Of a stretch of DNA of 64,000 nt, positions 34,720-46,083 are shown piece by piece (the first letter of the stretch is position 1; every line of letters begins with the position of its first letter). The notes below the pieces were generated by a model. It was not told where the DNA came from. It made no database searches and was given only the letters and a program-made list of their open reading frames with translations. The translations under genes and the position numbers were made by a program. This DNA comes from Sphingomonas sp. (lineage in GTDB: Bacteria; Pseudomonadota; Alphaproteobacteria; Sphingomonadales; Sphingomonadaceae): NCBI GenBank assembly GCA_021732445.1, contig JAKFUZ010000004.1, forward strand, positions 1 to 64,000. Direction: 5' to 3'.

Positions 34720-36408
34720 ATGACCGATGCTGAAAGCGCCTGGCGCACCGCCTATCGCCACCCCACCCGGTGGGATGCAGCTTTTGCGCCACTGTCGATG
34801 GTCGATTTGTTCGACGCATCGGCCGCGCGCTGGGGCAACACGGTGCTCATCGACTTTATGGGCCGGCGCTTCAGCTATGCCGAAACGCTTGACGGCGCCA
34901 ACCGGGTGGCGGCCGGGCTGGCGGCGATGGGCTATGGCGCGGGCGACCGGATCGGCCTGTTCCTGCCCAATACGCCGCACTATGTTGCGGCCTATTTCGG
35001 CATTTTGAAACTGGGGGCAACGGTGGTGAATTATTCGCCGCTCTATACCGTTGCCGAACTGGCGCATCAGGTTGCCGATTCCGGCACCCGCGCGCTGTTC
35101 ACCCTGTCGGCGTCGGCGCTGCTGCCGACCGCGCTCAAGGTTCTGGACGAAAGCGCGCTGGAACGGCTGATCGTCGGCTCGGTGGCTGGCGCGCTGCCGC
35201 CGGTGAAATCGCTGCTTTACCGGCTGGCGAACCGGCGCGACATCAGCGCACGGCCGGCTGATCCGCGCGTCACCGCTTTTTCCGCGCTCATCGACAATGA
35301 TGGCGCCCATACGCGCCCGACCATCGACCCGGCCGAGCATGTCGCGCTCATCCAATATACCGGCGGCACCACCGGCGTGCCCAAGGGCGCGATGCTGACC
35401 CACCAGAATCTGTCGGCCAACGCCCGGCAGGTGAACGCGGTTGACCCGCAACCCGGCGCCGAAGACCGCATTCTGGGCGTGTTGCCGCTGTTCCATGTAT
35501 TTGCCAACACCTGTGTGCTCAACCGCACCATCGTGTCGGGCGGGTGCATTATCATGCTGCCGCGCTTCAACGCAGGTCAGGCGCTTTCGGCCATCAACAG
35601 CGCGCGGGTGACATCGCTGCCGGGGGTGCCGACCATGTACCAGGCGCTGCTCGACAGCCCCAGGCTGGGGCGCACCGATTTTTCGCATCTGCGGGTGTGC
35701 ATTTCAGGCGGCGCGGCGCTGGCGCCGGAGCTGAAAGCAAGGTTCGAGGCCGCAACGGGCTCGGTCCTCATCGAGGGCTATGGCCTGTCGGAAAGTTCCG
35801 GCGTGGTTGCGGTCAACCCATATGAAGTCGCGGGCAAGCCCGGCACGATAGGCCAGCCGCTGCCGGCCACGCGCGTTCGCCTGGTTGACAAGGAAAACCC
35901 AGGCCAGCCGGTGGCCGACGGCCAGCCGGGCGAAATCATTGTCGCCGGGCCACAGATAATGAAAGGCTATTGGGGGCGGCCCGATGCCGATGCCGAAGTG
36001 TTCCTGACCGACGCCGAGGGCACCAACTGGCTGCGCACAGGCGATGTCGGCACCATTGACGCAGACGGCTTCATCCAGATTGTCGACCGGCTGAAAGACA
36101 TGATCGCGGTCGGCGGGTTCAAGGTCTTCCCCAGCCAGATCGAAAAGGCGCTCTATGCCAACCCGGCGGTGAAGGAGGCGATCGTCATCGGCATTCCCGA
36201 CGCCTATCGCGGCGAACACCCCCGCGCCTATGTGACGCTGAACGAGGGCGCAGAGCTGACGGGCGCGGCGCTTCGCGACTGGCTCAACCCGCAACTCGGC
36301 AAGCACGAACAGGTCGATGAGGTGGTCGTGCGCGCAACGATGCCCAAGACGATGATTGGCAAACTGAGCCGCAAGGATCTGGTGGCAGAGATATTCCCCA
36401 AGGCATGA
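34720..36408 (+). CDS. Acyl-CoA ligase (AMP-forming), long-chain or dicarboxylate type
   Basis: ANL-superfamily adenylating enzyme of 562 residues that activates a carboxylic acid to its CoA thioester. The phosphate loop is YTGGTTGVPKGAML near residue 210, followed by IEGYGLSESS near residue 350, the hinge-containing LRTGDVGTIDADGF and the C-terminal catalytic Lys region TMIGKLSRKDL. Relatives include FadD and the pimeloyl-type ligases; chain length is not resolved. The ATG at 34720 is preferred over the frame start at 34684. No beta-oxidation genes are adjacent. Confidence 0.9.
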   Translation: MTDAESAWRTAYRHPTRWDAAFAPLSMVDLFDASAARWGNTVLIDFMGRRFSYAETLDGANRVAAGLAAMGYGAGDRIGLFLPNTPHYVAAYFGILKLGATVVNYSPLYTVAELAHQVADSGTRALFTLSASALLPTALKVLDESALERLIVGSVAGALPPVKSLLYRLANRRDISARPADPRVTAFSALIDNDGAHTRPTIDPAEHVALIQYTGGTTGVPKGAMLTHQNLSANARQVNAVDPQPGAEDRILGVLPLFHVFANTCVLNRTIVSGGCIIMLPRFNAGQALSAINSARVTSLPGVPTMYQALLDSPRLGRTDFSHLRVCISGGAALAPELKARFEAATGSVLIEGYGLSESSGVVAVNPYEVAGKPGTIGQPLPATRVRLVDKENPGQPVADGQPGEIIVAGPQIMKGYWGRPDADAEVFLTDAEGTNWLRTGDVGTIDADGFIQIVDRLKDMIAVGGFKVFPSQIEKALYANPAVKEAIVIGIPDAYRGEHPRAYVTLNEGAELTGAALRDWLNPQLGKHEQVDEVVVRATMPKTMIGKLSRKDLVAEIFPKA

Positions 36409-36583
36409 GCGCACGCCGCCGACGGGCGCCCGAATCCCGCTTGGGTGAGCCTGGCGCGCGCAGCCCTTCCCCACCGCCGCCTCGCTTGCTAAGGCTCGCG
36501 GCGATCAACGCATTCGCCTGGCGCGCCCGCTGCGGCTCCCCGCCGCCCCGGTGCGCGCGCAGGCACTCAAGGGAGAACCGCAG

Positions 36584-39259
36584 ATGACCGCCATTGGACA
36601 GGACAGCCTGGGCACCCGCAGCACGCTGGACGCTGGCGGCAAAACTTATGGCTATTTCAGCCTTGCGGCCGCGGCCGCCAAGCTCGGCGACATTTCGCGG
36701 CTGCCCTTTTCGATGAAGGTGCTGCTGGAAAACCTGTTGCGGTTCGAAGACGGCAAGACCGTGACCGTTGACGATATTCAGGCGCTGATCGACTGGCAGC
36801 AGGAGCGCCGCTCCGACCGCGAAATTCAATATCGCCCGGCGCGCGTGCTGATGCAGGATTTCACCGGCGTGCCGTGCGTCGTCGATTTGGCGGCGATGCG
36901 CGACGCCATCACCAAGCTGGGCGGCGACGCGCAGAAGATCAACCCGCTGGTGCCGGTGCACCTGGTCATCGACCACTCGGTGATGGTCGATGAATTCGGC
37001 AGCCCCAAAGCGTTTGAGGACAATGTCGCGCTTGAATATAGCCGCAATCAGGAGCGGTATGAGTTTTTGAAATGGGGCTCCAAGGCGCTCGACAATTTCA
37101 AGGTGGTGCCGCCGGGCACCGGCATTTGCCACCAGGTCAACCTGGAGAATATCGCACAGGCCGTGTGGTCGTCGGCCAATGGCGCCGATCTCATCGCCTA
37201 TCCCGACACCTGCGTCGGCACCGACAGCCACACCACGATGGTGAACGGGCTTGGCGTGCTGGGCTGGGGCGTGGGCGGCATTGAGGCGGAAGCAGCGATG
37301 CTCGGCCAGCCGGTATCGATGCTGATCCCCGAAGTCGTTGGCTTCAAGCTCACCGGCACGCTGGCCGAAGGCATTACCGCAACCGACCTGGTGCTGACCG
37401 TCACGCAGATGCTCCGCGCCAAGGGCGTGGTTGGCCGTTTCGTTGAATTTTTCGGCCCCGGGCTTGATGCGCTGTCGCTGGCGGACCGCGCGACAATTGC
37501 CAATATGGCGCCCGAATATGGCGCGACCTGCGGCTTCTTCCCCATTGACGACAAGACGCTTGACTATATGCGCCTCACGGGCCGCACCGAAGCGCAGATC
37601 GCGCTCACAGAAGCCTATGCGCGCGCGCAGGGCATGTGGCGCCTGTCGGACGCGCCCGACCCGGTGTTCACCGACACGCTGGAGCTTGACATGGGCGGCG
37701 TCGTGCCCTCGCTTGCCGGGCCAAAGCGCCCGCAGGACAAGGTGATCCTCACCCAGGTTGACGACGTGTTCAACGCCGACCTAGCCAAGGTTTACGCCCA
37801 TGCCGAGCCCAAGCGGGTGCCGGTTGAAGGCCGCGAGCATGACATTGGCGACGGCGATGTCGTGATTGCCGCCATCACCAGTTGCACGAATACGTCCAAC
37901 CCAAGCGTGCTGGTCGCCGCGGGCCTTGTTGCGCGCAAGGCCAATGCGCTTGGCCTGAAGCCCAAACCCTGGGTCAAGACGTCGCTCGCGCCGGGCAGCC
38001 AGGTTGTCACGGACTATCTCGACAAGGCGGGGTTGACGGCAGACCTGAACGCGGTTGGCTTCAATCTTGTGGGTTATGGCTGCACGACCTGCATCGGCAA
38101 TTCCGGCCCGCTTGCGCCCGCCATTTCGGCCGCCATCAACGGCAACGACATTGTCGCGGCGTCGGTGCTGTCGGGCAACCGCAATTTCGAGGGCCGCGTC
38201 AGCCCCGATGTCCGCGCAAACTTCCTCGCCTCGCCCCCGCTCGTCGTTGCCTATGCGCTGAAGGGCTCGGTCACCACCGATTTCGTCGCAACCCCGATCG
38301 GCCAGGCAACCGATGGCAGCGACGTGTATCTGAAAGACATCTGGCCGACCAATGCGGAAATCCGTTCGGTCATGGACGCCAATATCGATCGCGGCATGTT
38401 CCAGGCGCGCTATGAACATGTGTTCGCCGGCGATGCGCGCTGGCAGGCGATCAGTGTCACCGGGTCCGACACCTATGTCTGGCGCGCAGGCTCCACCTAT
38501 GTCGCCAACCCCCCTTATTTTGAGGGCATGACGATGACGCCCGCCCCGGTTACCGACATCATCGACGCACGCCCGCTCGCGCTGTTTGCCGATTCGATCA
38601 CCACCGACCACATCTCGCCTGCCGGCAGCATCAAGGCCGACAGCCCGGCCGGCACCTTCCTTCAGGAACATCAGGTCGCCAAGGCCGATTTCAACTCCTA
38701 TGGCGCGCGACGCGGCAACCATGACGTTATGATGCGCGGCACCTTTGCCAATATCCGCATCAAGAACGAGATGACGTCGGGCATCGAAGGCGGCGTGACC
38801 CGCTATGTGCCAACCGGCGAGGTGATGGCGATCTATGACGCGGCCATGCGCTACAAGGCGGACGGTACGCCGCTGGTCGTGGTGGCCGGCAAGGAATATG
38901 GCACCGGGTCGTCGCGCGACTGGGCGGCCAAGGGCACCAATTTGCTGGGCGTGCGCGCCGTCATTACCGAGAGTTTCGAACGCATTCACCGCTCCAACCT
39001 GGTCGGCATGGGCGTGCTCCCGCTGCAATTTGCCGACGGGGTGGACCGCAAATCGCTAAAGCTCGATGGCAGCGAAACCTTCACCATTACAGGCGTTGCC
39101 GATTTGCGGCCGCGCCAGGAGGTGGAAGTCACGCTCACCCGCGCCGACGGGACCACCGAAACCTTCCCCACCAAATGCCGCATAGACACCGTCAACGAGC
39201 TGGAATATTTCCTGAACGGCGGCATCCTGCACTATGTGCTGCGGAACCTCGCTGCATGA
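36584..39259 (+). CDS. acnA: Aconitate hydratase AcnA
   Basis: TCA-cycle enzyme interconverting citrate and isocitrate by an iron-sulfur centre. The 891 residues match the long bacterial AcnA/IRP1 form. The cluster Cys residues are in [11 protein letters not shown] near residue 435 and [11 protein letters not shown] near residue 500. Substrate-site blocks [15 protein letters not shown] and [12 protein letters not shown] are intact. AAGGGAGAA lies 7-15 bases before the ATG at 36584. The stop overlaps the next ORF by 4 bases (ATGA), so the GFA-family gene is translationally coupled. Confidence 0.97.
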   Translation: MTAIGQDSLGTRSTLDAGGKTYGYFSLAAAAAKLGDISRLPFSMKVLLENLLRFEDGKTVTVDDIQALIDWQQERRSDREIQYRPARVLMQDFTGVPCVVDLAAMRDAITKLGGDAQKINPLVPVHLVIDHSVMVDEFGSPKAFEDNVALEYSRNQERYEFLKWGSKALDNFKVVPPGTGICHQVNLENIAQAVWSSANGADLIAYPDTCVGTDSHTTMVNGLGVLGWGVGGIEAEAAMLGQPVSMLIPEVVGFKLTGTLAEGITATDLVLTVTQMLRAKGVVGRFVEFFGPGLDALSLADRATIANMAPEYGATCGFFPIDDKTLDYMRLTGRTEAQIALTEAYARAQGMWRLSDAPDPVFTDTLELDMGGVVPSLAGPKRPQDKVILTQVDDVFNADLAKVYAHAEPKRVPVEGREHDIGDGDVVIAAITSCTNTSNPSVLVAAGLVARKANALGLKPKPWVKTSLAPGSQVVTDYLDKAGLTADLNAVGFNLVGYGCTTCIGNSGPLAPAISAAINGNDIVAASVLSGNRNFEGRVSPDVRANFLASPPLVVAYALKGSVTTDFVATPIGQATDGSDVYLKDIWPTNAEIRSVMDANIDRGMFQARYEHVFAGDARWQAISVTGSDTYVWRAGSTYVANPPYFEGMTMTPAPVTDIIDARPLALFADSITTDHISPAGSIKADSPAGTFLQEHQVAKADFNSYGARRGNHDVMMRGTFANIRIKNEMTSGIEGGVTRYVPTGEVMAIYDAAMRYKADGTPLVVVAGKEYGTGSSRDWAAKGTNLLGVRAVITESFERIHRSNLVGMGVLPLQFADGVDRKSLKLDGSETFTITGVADLRPRQEVEVTLTRADGTTETFPTKCRIDTVNELEYFLNGGILHYVLRNLAA

Positions 39260-39621
39260 CGGCACCGCTCAGCGCGACGTGTCACTGCGGCGCGGTGCAG
39301 GTGACGATCCCGGCGATGCCCGACTATATCAACGAGTGCAATTGCTCGCTCTGCCTGAAGCACGGCGCGATCTGGGGGTATTTTCCAGCGGAGCACATCA
39401 CCGTGGCGGGCGAGCCGGCGCGCTCCTATAGCCGCACGGATGTGGCGGAGCAGCATGTGCGGATGTTCTGGTGCAACGATTGCGGCTGCACCACCCATTG
39501 GCGGCTGATTTCGGCCACCGCCGACACCATGATGGGCGTGAACATGCGTCTGTTCGACCCGGCCGATATTGCCGGCGTCGACATTCGTCACCCCGACGGC
39601 CGCGCCTGGGTGCGGGCGTGA
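39256..39621 (+). CDS. GFA family (glutathione-dependent formaldehyde-activating) zinc protein
   Basis: A 121-residue protein with the Cys pattern of the GFA/CENP-V fold: [10 protein letters not shown], then [18 protein letters not shown] and [12 protein letters not shown]. These Cys residues bind two zinc ions. Gfa itself promotes addition of glutathione to formaldehyde, but most family members are uncharacterised. The ATG overlaps the acnA stop, so it is probably expressed with the aconitase. It is followed by a small membrane protein, again with overlap or near overlap. Confidence 0.88.
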   Translation: MTAPLSATCHCGAVQVTIPAMPDYINECNCSLCLKHGAIWGYFPAEHITVAGEPARSYSRTDVAEQHVRMFWCNDCGCTTHWRLISATADTMMGVNMRLFDPADIAGVDIRHPDGRAWVRA

Positions 39622-39623
39622 CG

Positions 39624-39887
39624 ATGCTTCAAATTGCGGTTGAAGCCGCGGGCTGGATCGGCGCGCTGGCCATTTTGGTGCGCTATCTGCTGGTCTCGAC
39701 CGGGCGCCTGTCGGGCCAGTCCACGCGGTTTCAGCTAATGAACATGGTCGGCGCGATCGGCTTCATCATCAACAGCGCCTGGCATGGGGCGCTGCCTTCC
39801 ACCGTGCTCAACATCATCTGGCTGGGGATAGCGCTGGCGACCCTGTATCATTTGTGGACACAGCGGGGCCGCAGCACCGCCCAATAG
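39624..39887 (+). CDS. Small membrane protein, CBU_0592-like
   Basis: An 87-residue protein with three hydrophobic segments (AAGWIGALAILVRYLLVS, LMNMVGAIGFIINSAWHG and TVLNIIWLGIALATLYHLW). The central NMVGA...NS...H pattern resembles the CBU_0592 family of small integral membrane proteins of unknown function. The ATG at 39624 is used; a GTG at 39618 would overlap the upstream stop (GTGA). It is the last gene of the acnA group. Confidence 0.75.
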   Translation: MLQIAVEAAGWIGALAILVRYLLVSTGRLSGQSTRFQLMNMVGAIGFIINSAWHGALPSTVLNIIWLGIALATLYHLWTQRGRSTAQ

Positions 39888-39958
39888 CGCCGGCCAGCGC
39901 GTCGATCCGCCATTGCCCGCGCAGTCCCCATCTTTGCGCGCCCACGCCGATCCACCGC

Positions 39959-39987
39959 TTGACAGGGCAGGCGTCAACGTAAACAAT
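39959..39987 (+). promoter_or_regulatory. Candidate sigma-70 promoter of the PEP-CTERM metalloprotease gene
   Basis: A consensus TTGACA at 39959-39964 is followed after 17 bases by AACAAT at 39982-39987, giving a start near 39994 and a leader of about 65 bases. The -35 box is perfect; the -10 box matches 4 of 6. Confidence 0.4.
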
Positions 39988-40058
39988 TGGTTATCTTTGA
40001 ACGCGCGAGTGCAGACTGGGGCGTTCGGGTCAGGGCTGCCATAATGGGGGACGCAAGA

Positions 40059-41264
40059 ATGAAGAATCTGGGGAAATTTGCGGCGCTTGCACTGGCCGGT
40101 ATGGTCGGGCTGGGCGCACCGCCGGCAATGGCCGTGACCATCATCCTGAATGATGTGGGCGGCGTTACCGGCAGCCAGGCTGAGCGTGGGTTCCGCGCAG
40201 CGGCCGCCTTTTGGGAAAGGGCGCTGACGGACGACATCACCGTCAACCTGAACGTTGGCTTCAGCGCGCTGGGGCCTGGCATTCTGGGCAGCACGGGCAG
40301 CACGTTCTTCACGACCAGCGTTTCCACGGTTTATCAACAGCTTGCTGCCACGGCCACGTCGTCGCTCGATGCGTCCGCCGTCCGCACCCTGCAACCGCTG
40401 AGCAGCGCCGGCGGCATTGCCATTCGCACACCGGGTTATGTCAATCCGGCGCGGCGCACGGGCGCTGACACCACCACGACAATTCTGGACAATGACAATT
40501 CAAACAATAATCGTTTCATCTCGGGCACTTCGGCCAACCTGAAGGCGCTCGGCTTTACATTGCCGCCGGGCACGGTTGACGGCACGGTGCAGTTCAGCAC
40601 CAATTTTGCGTTCGATTTCAACCCGACCAACGGCATCACCGCCGGCCAGAGCGATTTTATCGGTGTTGCCATTCACGAAATCGGCCATGCGCTGGGCTTT
40701 GTCTCGGGCGTGGACACTTATGACGCGGTCGGCTGCCCGAATGGCCCTTCCTGCGCTGCGGTCAGCAACACCAACATCAACAATTTCGCGGTTGGTCGTG
40801 TGGGTGACCTGTTCCGCTATTCGGCGCCCGGCGTTGTCGACTGGTCGCCGCGCACCGCGGCCTATTTCTCGATCGACGGCGGCCAGTCCCAATTGTTCGG
40901 CAACAGCCGGCTGTCGACCGGGCAGTTCAACGGGGACGGCTTTCAGGCATCGCATTTCCGCGCGCCCCGCAACAGCCGGGGCCAGTTGCAGTGCACGGGC
41001 TTTATCGGCATCCTGAACCCGTATCTGTGTGACGGTTTTGGGGCCACGGTCACCGCGTCGGACCTGGCCTATTTTGATGCAATCGGGTATCGCACCAGGG
41101 TGGATGTGCTCGCCAATCCCGGGTTCCAGTTCACCACGGCACAGGCTTTTGCCGCTATCCCGGAACCTGCTACCTGGGTGCAGATGATCCTTGGTTTTGG
41201 CCTGCTTGGCGGCGTGATGCGCCGGTTGGGTGGCAACCGCGGTGGCAAGCGCGCCACTGCCTGA
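40059..41264 (+). CDS. PEP-CTERM-anchored zinc metalloprotease (NF038122-like)
   Basis: Secreted metalloprotease of 401 residues. A signal peptide spans residues 1-25 (ALALAGMVGLGAPPAMA). The zinc site is the extended motif VAIHEIGHALGFVSG near residue 204, H-E-x-x-H-x-x-G, as in metzincin-like clans. The C-terminus has PEPATWVQMILGFGLLGG followed by RR, the sphingomonad PEP-CTERM sorting signal recognised by exosortase. The start at 40059 is chosen by GGGGGA at 9-14 bases upstream; the ATG at 40044 is an alternative. An intrinsic terminator follows. The exosortase is not in this window. Confidence 0.88.
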   Translation: MKNLGKFAALALAGMVGLGAPPAMAVTIILNDVGGVTGSQAERGFRAAAAFWERALTDDITVNLNVGFSALGPGILGSTGSTFFTTSVSTVYQQLAATATSSLDASAVRTLQPLSSAGGIAIRTPGYVNPARRTGADTTTTILDNDNSNNNRFISGTSANLKALGFTLPPGTVDGTVQFSTNFAFDFNPTNGITAGQSDFIGVAIHEIGHALGFVSGVDTYDAVGCPNGPSCAAVSNTNINNFAVGRVGDLFRYSAPGVVDWSPRTAAYFSIDGGQSQLFGNSRLSTGQFNGDGFQASHFRAPRNSRGQLQCTGFIGILNPYLCDGFGATVTASDLAYFDAIGYRTRVDVLANPGFQFTTAQAFAAIPEPATWVQMILGFGLLGGVMRRLGGNRGGKRATA

Positions 41265-41287
41265 TCACGCGACCGACAACAATTTTC

Positions 41288-41326
41288 GGGCACGGCTATC
41301 ACCCTGATGGCCGTGCCCCTTTTTTT
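41288..41326 (+). terminator. Rho-independent terminator after the metalloprotease
   Basis: GGGCACGGC pairs with GCCGTGCCC (41288-41296 with 41310-41318) across a 13-base loop and is followed by CTTTTTTT. It lies 24 bases after the stop and separates this gene from the convergent permease. Confidence 0.9.
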
Positions 41327-41352
41327 CGGGCGGCGGCCGGCAGCGCCGATGC

Positions 41353-42765
41353 TCAGGCCGGCGGTGAGAGGACCGCGCGTTGGCGGCCATATAGCAGATA
41401 AACCAACAGGCCCGCGCCGTTCCACGCAAAGAAGGCGATCTGCGTCACGCTCTGCAGGCTGGTGAACAAATAGCAGCAGCCAAGGATGGCGGCGGGCGCC
41501 ACCAGCCACACGAGCGGCGTGCGGAACGGGCGCCGTGCCTCAGGCGTGCGCCGCCTTAGCACCAGCACACAGGTTGCCACCGCGACAAAGGCGCACAAGG
41601 TGCCTGCATTGGCCAGGCTGGCGATGACATCGAGCGGCACCAGGCCGGCAATGATCGCGACGAACACAGCCGTCATCGCGGTAATGCGGGCCGGCGTGCC
41701 GCGCGCGTCGATTTTCGCGAGCGATTGTGGCAGAAACCCGTCACGCGCCATGACCAGAAAAATGCGGCTCTGGCCGAACAGAAAGGCGAGCAGCACCGTG
41801 GGCAGGGCAATCGCGGCCGCGGCCGCCACCACCGTTGCAGTAGTGCGCGCACCCAGGCTGCGCAAAATGAGCGCGAGCGGCTCGGGGCTGTCGGAAAATG
41901 CCGCAAAGGGCACCGCCCCCACGGCCGCAGCCGCCACAATCAGATAAATCACCGTGCAGGCAGCCATCGACCCGACAATGCCGATGGCAAGGTCGCGCTC
42001 CGGGTTTTTGGCTTCTTCAGCCGCAGTCGAGATGGCATCGAACCCGTAAAACGCAAAGAAGATGATCGCGGCCGCGCCCATCACCCCATATTTCACGCCA
42101 CCCGCATCAGCCGTCGATCCATAGCCATAGGGCGCAAACGGGGCGAGGTTGGCCGCATCGAAATGCGGCAGCGCCACGAATACGAACAGCGCGAGCGTCG
42201 CGATTTTCAGCACCACGAGCGCTGTGTTCACCCGCGCGCTCTCTCGCGTGCCGAGCATCAACAGCCCGGCGACGACCGCAATGATGCCAATCGCCGGCAA
42301 ATTCACTACGCCCCCAAGCGCCGGACCATTGGCAAGCGCCGCCGGCACCACAATCCCCAGCCCCTTCAAAAAGCCCACCGCATAGCCCGACCAGCCGACT
42401 GCCACCGTCGATACGACCAGCGAATATTCAAGGATCAGGCTCCACCCGACCACCCAGGCGATGCTCTCGCCCAGCACGGCATAGCTATAGGTATAGGCGC
42501 TGCCCGAGGCCGGGATCATCGTCGCCATTTCGGCATAGCATAGCGCTGCACAGGCACAGATGGCGCCCGCCACCACAAAGCTCAGCAGCACCGCCGGCCC
42601 CGCCCTGTCGGCCCCCACGCCAATCAGCGTCAAAATGCCGGTGCCGACAATGGCGCCGACGCCAAGCGCCACGAGATGCGGCCAGGAGAGGGTGCGGGCC
42701 AGGCGGTGTTCAACCGGCCGGTCGTCCCCGAACAAAATCGTCTTGCGGCGGAACAGGCTCGACAT
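41353..42765 (-). CDS. APC-family amino acid permease
   Basis: Inner-membrane amino acid transporter of 470 residues with about twelve hydrophobic segments. The signature in helix 1 is LVALGVGAIVGTGILTLIG, and helix 6 contains IIFFAFYGFDAISTAAEEAKNP, both typical of the cationic-amino-acid/YhdG-like APC members. The substrate is not resolved. AGGAG lies 6-10 bases before the ATG at 42765, so this is preferred to the GTG two codons earlier. It is divergent from the isovaleryl-CoA dehydrogenase gene by 69 bases. Confidence 0.92.
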   Translation of the reverse strand: MSSLFRRKTILFGDDRPVEHRLARTLSWPHLVALGVGAIVGTGILTLIGVGADRAGPAVLLSFVVAGAICACAALCYAEMATMIPASGSAYTYSYAVLGESIAWVVGWSLILEYSLVVSTVAVGWSGYAVGFLKGLGIVVPAALANGPALGGVVNLPAIGIIAVVAGLLMLGTRESARVNTALVVLKIATLALFVFVALPHFDAANLAPFAPYGYGSTADAGGVKYGVMGAAAIIFFAFYGFDAISTAAEEAKNPERDLAIGIVGSMAACTVIYLIVAAAAVGAVPFAAFSDSPEPLALILRSLGARTTATVVAAAAAIALPTVLLAFLFGQSRIFLVMARDGFLPQSLAKIDARGTPARITAMTAVFVAIIAGLVPLDVIASLANAGTLCAFVAVATCVLVLRRRTPEARRPFRTPLVWLVAPAAILGCCYLFTSLQSVTQIAFFAWNGAGLLVYLLYGRQRAVLSPPA

Positions 42766-42834
42766 TGGCACTCCTGACTGGCTGGTCTAGAGACTGACGG
42801 TAACAGACGAAACGACACGACGGGAGAGCCCCTT

Positions 42835-43982
42835 TTGGATACCGCCCTCGACTTTGCGCTTGGCGACACCGCCGACATGATCCGCGAGACGACGCGGCGT
42901 TTCGCCGCCGACCGCATCGCCTCCAAAGCTGCCGCAATCGACACGGACAACCGGTTCGACCGCTCGCTATGGCCGGAAATGGGCGCGCTTGGCCTGCACG
43001 GCATTACCGTTGAGGAAGAATGGGGCGGGCTTGGCCTTGGCTATCTCGACCATTGCATCGCAATGGAGGAAGTGAGCCGGGCGTCGGCCTCGATTGGCCT
43101 GTCCTATGGCGCACATTCCAATCTGTGCATCAACCAGATCCGCCGCTGGGCAAGCCCGGAGCAAAAGGCGAAATATCTGCCCCGGCTCATTTCCGGCGAC
43201 CATGTCGGCAGCCTTGCCATGTCAGAGGCAAGCGCCGGCTCGGATGTGGTGTCGATGCAGCTCAAGGCGCAGGCCAGCGGCAATGACCGTTATGTGCTGA
43301 ACGGCACCAAATTCTGGATCACCAACGCAACCGAGGCCGACACGCTCGTCGTCTATGCGAAAACCGGCGAAGGATCGGGCGGGATCACCGCGTTCCTCAT
43401 CGAAAGGGGGATGGCCGGCTTCTCCGTCTCCAAGAAGCTCGACAAGATGGGCATGCGCGGGTCGGACACGGCCGAACTCGTGTTCGAGGAGTGCGAGGTG
43501 CCCGCCGAAAACATCATGGGGCCGCTGAACGGCGGCGTCGGCGTGCTGATGTCGGGGCTCGATTATGAGCGCGCGGTGCTCGCCGCCGGGCCGCTCGGCA
43601 TCATGCAGGCCTGTCTCGACGTGGTGCTGCCCTATGTCCGCGAGCGCAAACAGTTCGGCAAGCCCATCGGCTCGTTCCAGCTCATGCAGGCCAAGGTCGC
43701 GGACATGTATGTCGCGCTCAATTCGGCGCGCGCCTATGTCTATGCGGTGGCGCGGGCGTGCGATGCGGGCAAGACGACGCGGTTCGACGCGGCGGGCGCG
43801 ATATTGCTCGCATCTGAAAACGCGGTGAAAGTGGCGCTGGAGGCGATTCAGGCGCTCGGCGGTGCGGGCTATACCAAGGAATGGCCGGTCGAGCGGTTTC
43901 TGCGCGACGCCAAGCTCTATGACATTGGCGCGGGCACGAACGAGATACGCCGGTTTCTGATAGGGCGGGAATTGATCGGCGC

Positions 43983-43986
<4 letters not shown>
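42835..43986 (+). CDS. Isovaleryl-CoA dehydrogenase
   Basis: FAD-dependent acyl-CoA dehydrogenase that oxidises isovaleryl-CoA to 3-methylcrotonyl-CoA in leucine breakdown. The 383 residues show the family blocks [31 protein letters not shown] and the C-terminal [20 protein letters not shown]. The catalytic Glu is placed as in isovaleryl-CoA dehydrogenases, in [16 protein letters not shown] near residue 245. The start is TTG, preceded by GGGAGAG. The stop overlaps the carboxylase gene start (ATGA). Together with the next genes it forms a leucine-degradation operon. Confidence 0.93.
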
Positions 43987-45584
<1,598 letters not shown>

Positions 45585-45600
45585 TGGAGATGTGCTGCAA

Positions 45601-46080
45601 ATGATATCCGTTCTGCTCCTCCCCCTGTTCCTGCAAATCACGCCGGTGCAGCCGCTGCCCAAGGCGAACCCGTCGCCGCCGCCAGTGCGCGAGGAAACCG
45701 GGGTGATGGCGCCCGTCAACGCGCTGTTCGCCGCGATTGCCGCGCGCGACGGGCAGGCCGCACTCGCCACTGCCATCGACGGCGCGAGCGCCACCACCGC
45801 GACCGAAGCGCCCGACGGCACCCGCAAGATCACCCGCCGCGCCTGGGCCGATTTTGCCGCCGGGCTGAAACCGGGGCCGGAGAAATTCGAGGAGCGCTTG
45901 TTTGCGCCGGCCATTGAGGTTGACGGCGATGTCGCCCTTGTCTGGGGCCGGTATGATTTTTACGTCGGCGGCAAACTCCATCACTGCGGCTATGATCATT
46001 TTGATCTGGTGCGCGAGGGCGGCCATTGGAAAATCGCCAACATCACCTGGTCGAGCCGTACGACCGGATGCGAGGGGTAG
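45601..46080 (+). CDS. Small secreted NTF2/SnoaL-like protein
   Basis: A 159-residue protein with a short N-terminal hydrophobic stretch (ISVLLLPLFLQITPVQP) that looks like a signal peptide. The remainder has the NTF2-like alpha+beta cone order: helix VNALFAAIAARDGQAAL, then strands ending in VALVWGRYDFYVGG and a final DLVREGGHWKIANITWSSR. No catalytic residues are obvious. The start at 45601 follows the carboxylase stop by 16 bases, and the next gene begins 3 bases after its stop, so it is part of the operon although no leucine-pathway role is known for it. Confidence 0.8.
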   Translation: MISVLLLPLFLQITPVQPLPKANPSPPPVREETGVMAPVNALFAAIAARDGQAALATAIDGASATTATEAPDGTRKITRRAWADFAAGLKPGPEKFEERLFAPAIEVDGDVALVWGRYDFYVGGKLHHCGYDHFDLVREGGHWKIANITWSSRTTGCEG

Positions 46081-46083
46081 CGC

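Noticed and set aside
37781..39028. A 415-residue minus-strand frame inside acnA
   Set aside because: It is a shadow of the high-GC aconitase gene; its product is His/Arg/Gly-rich with no recognisable motif.
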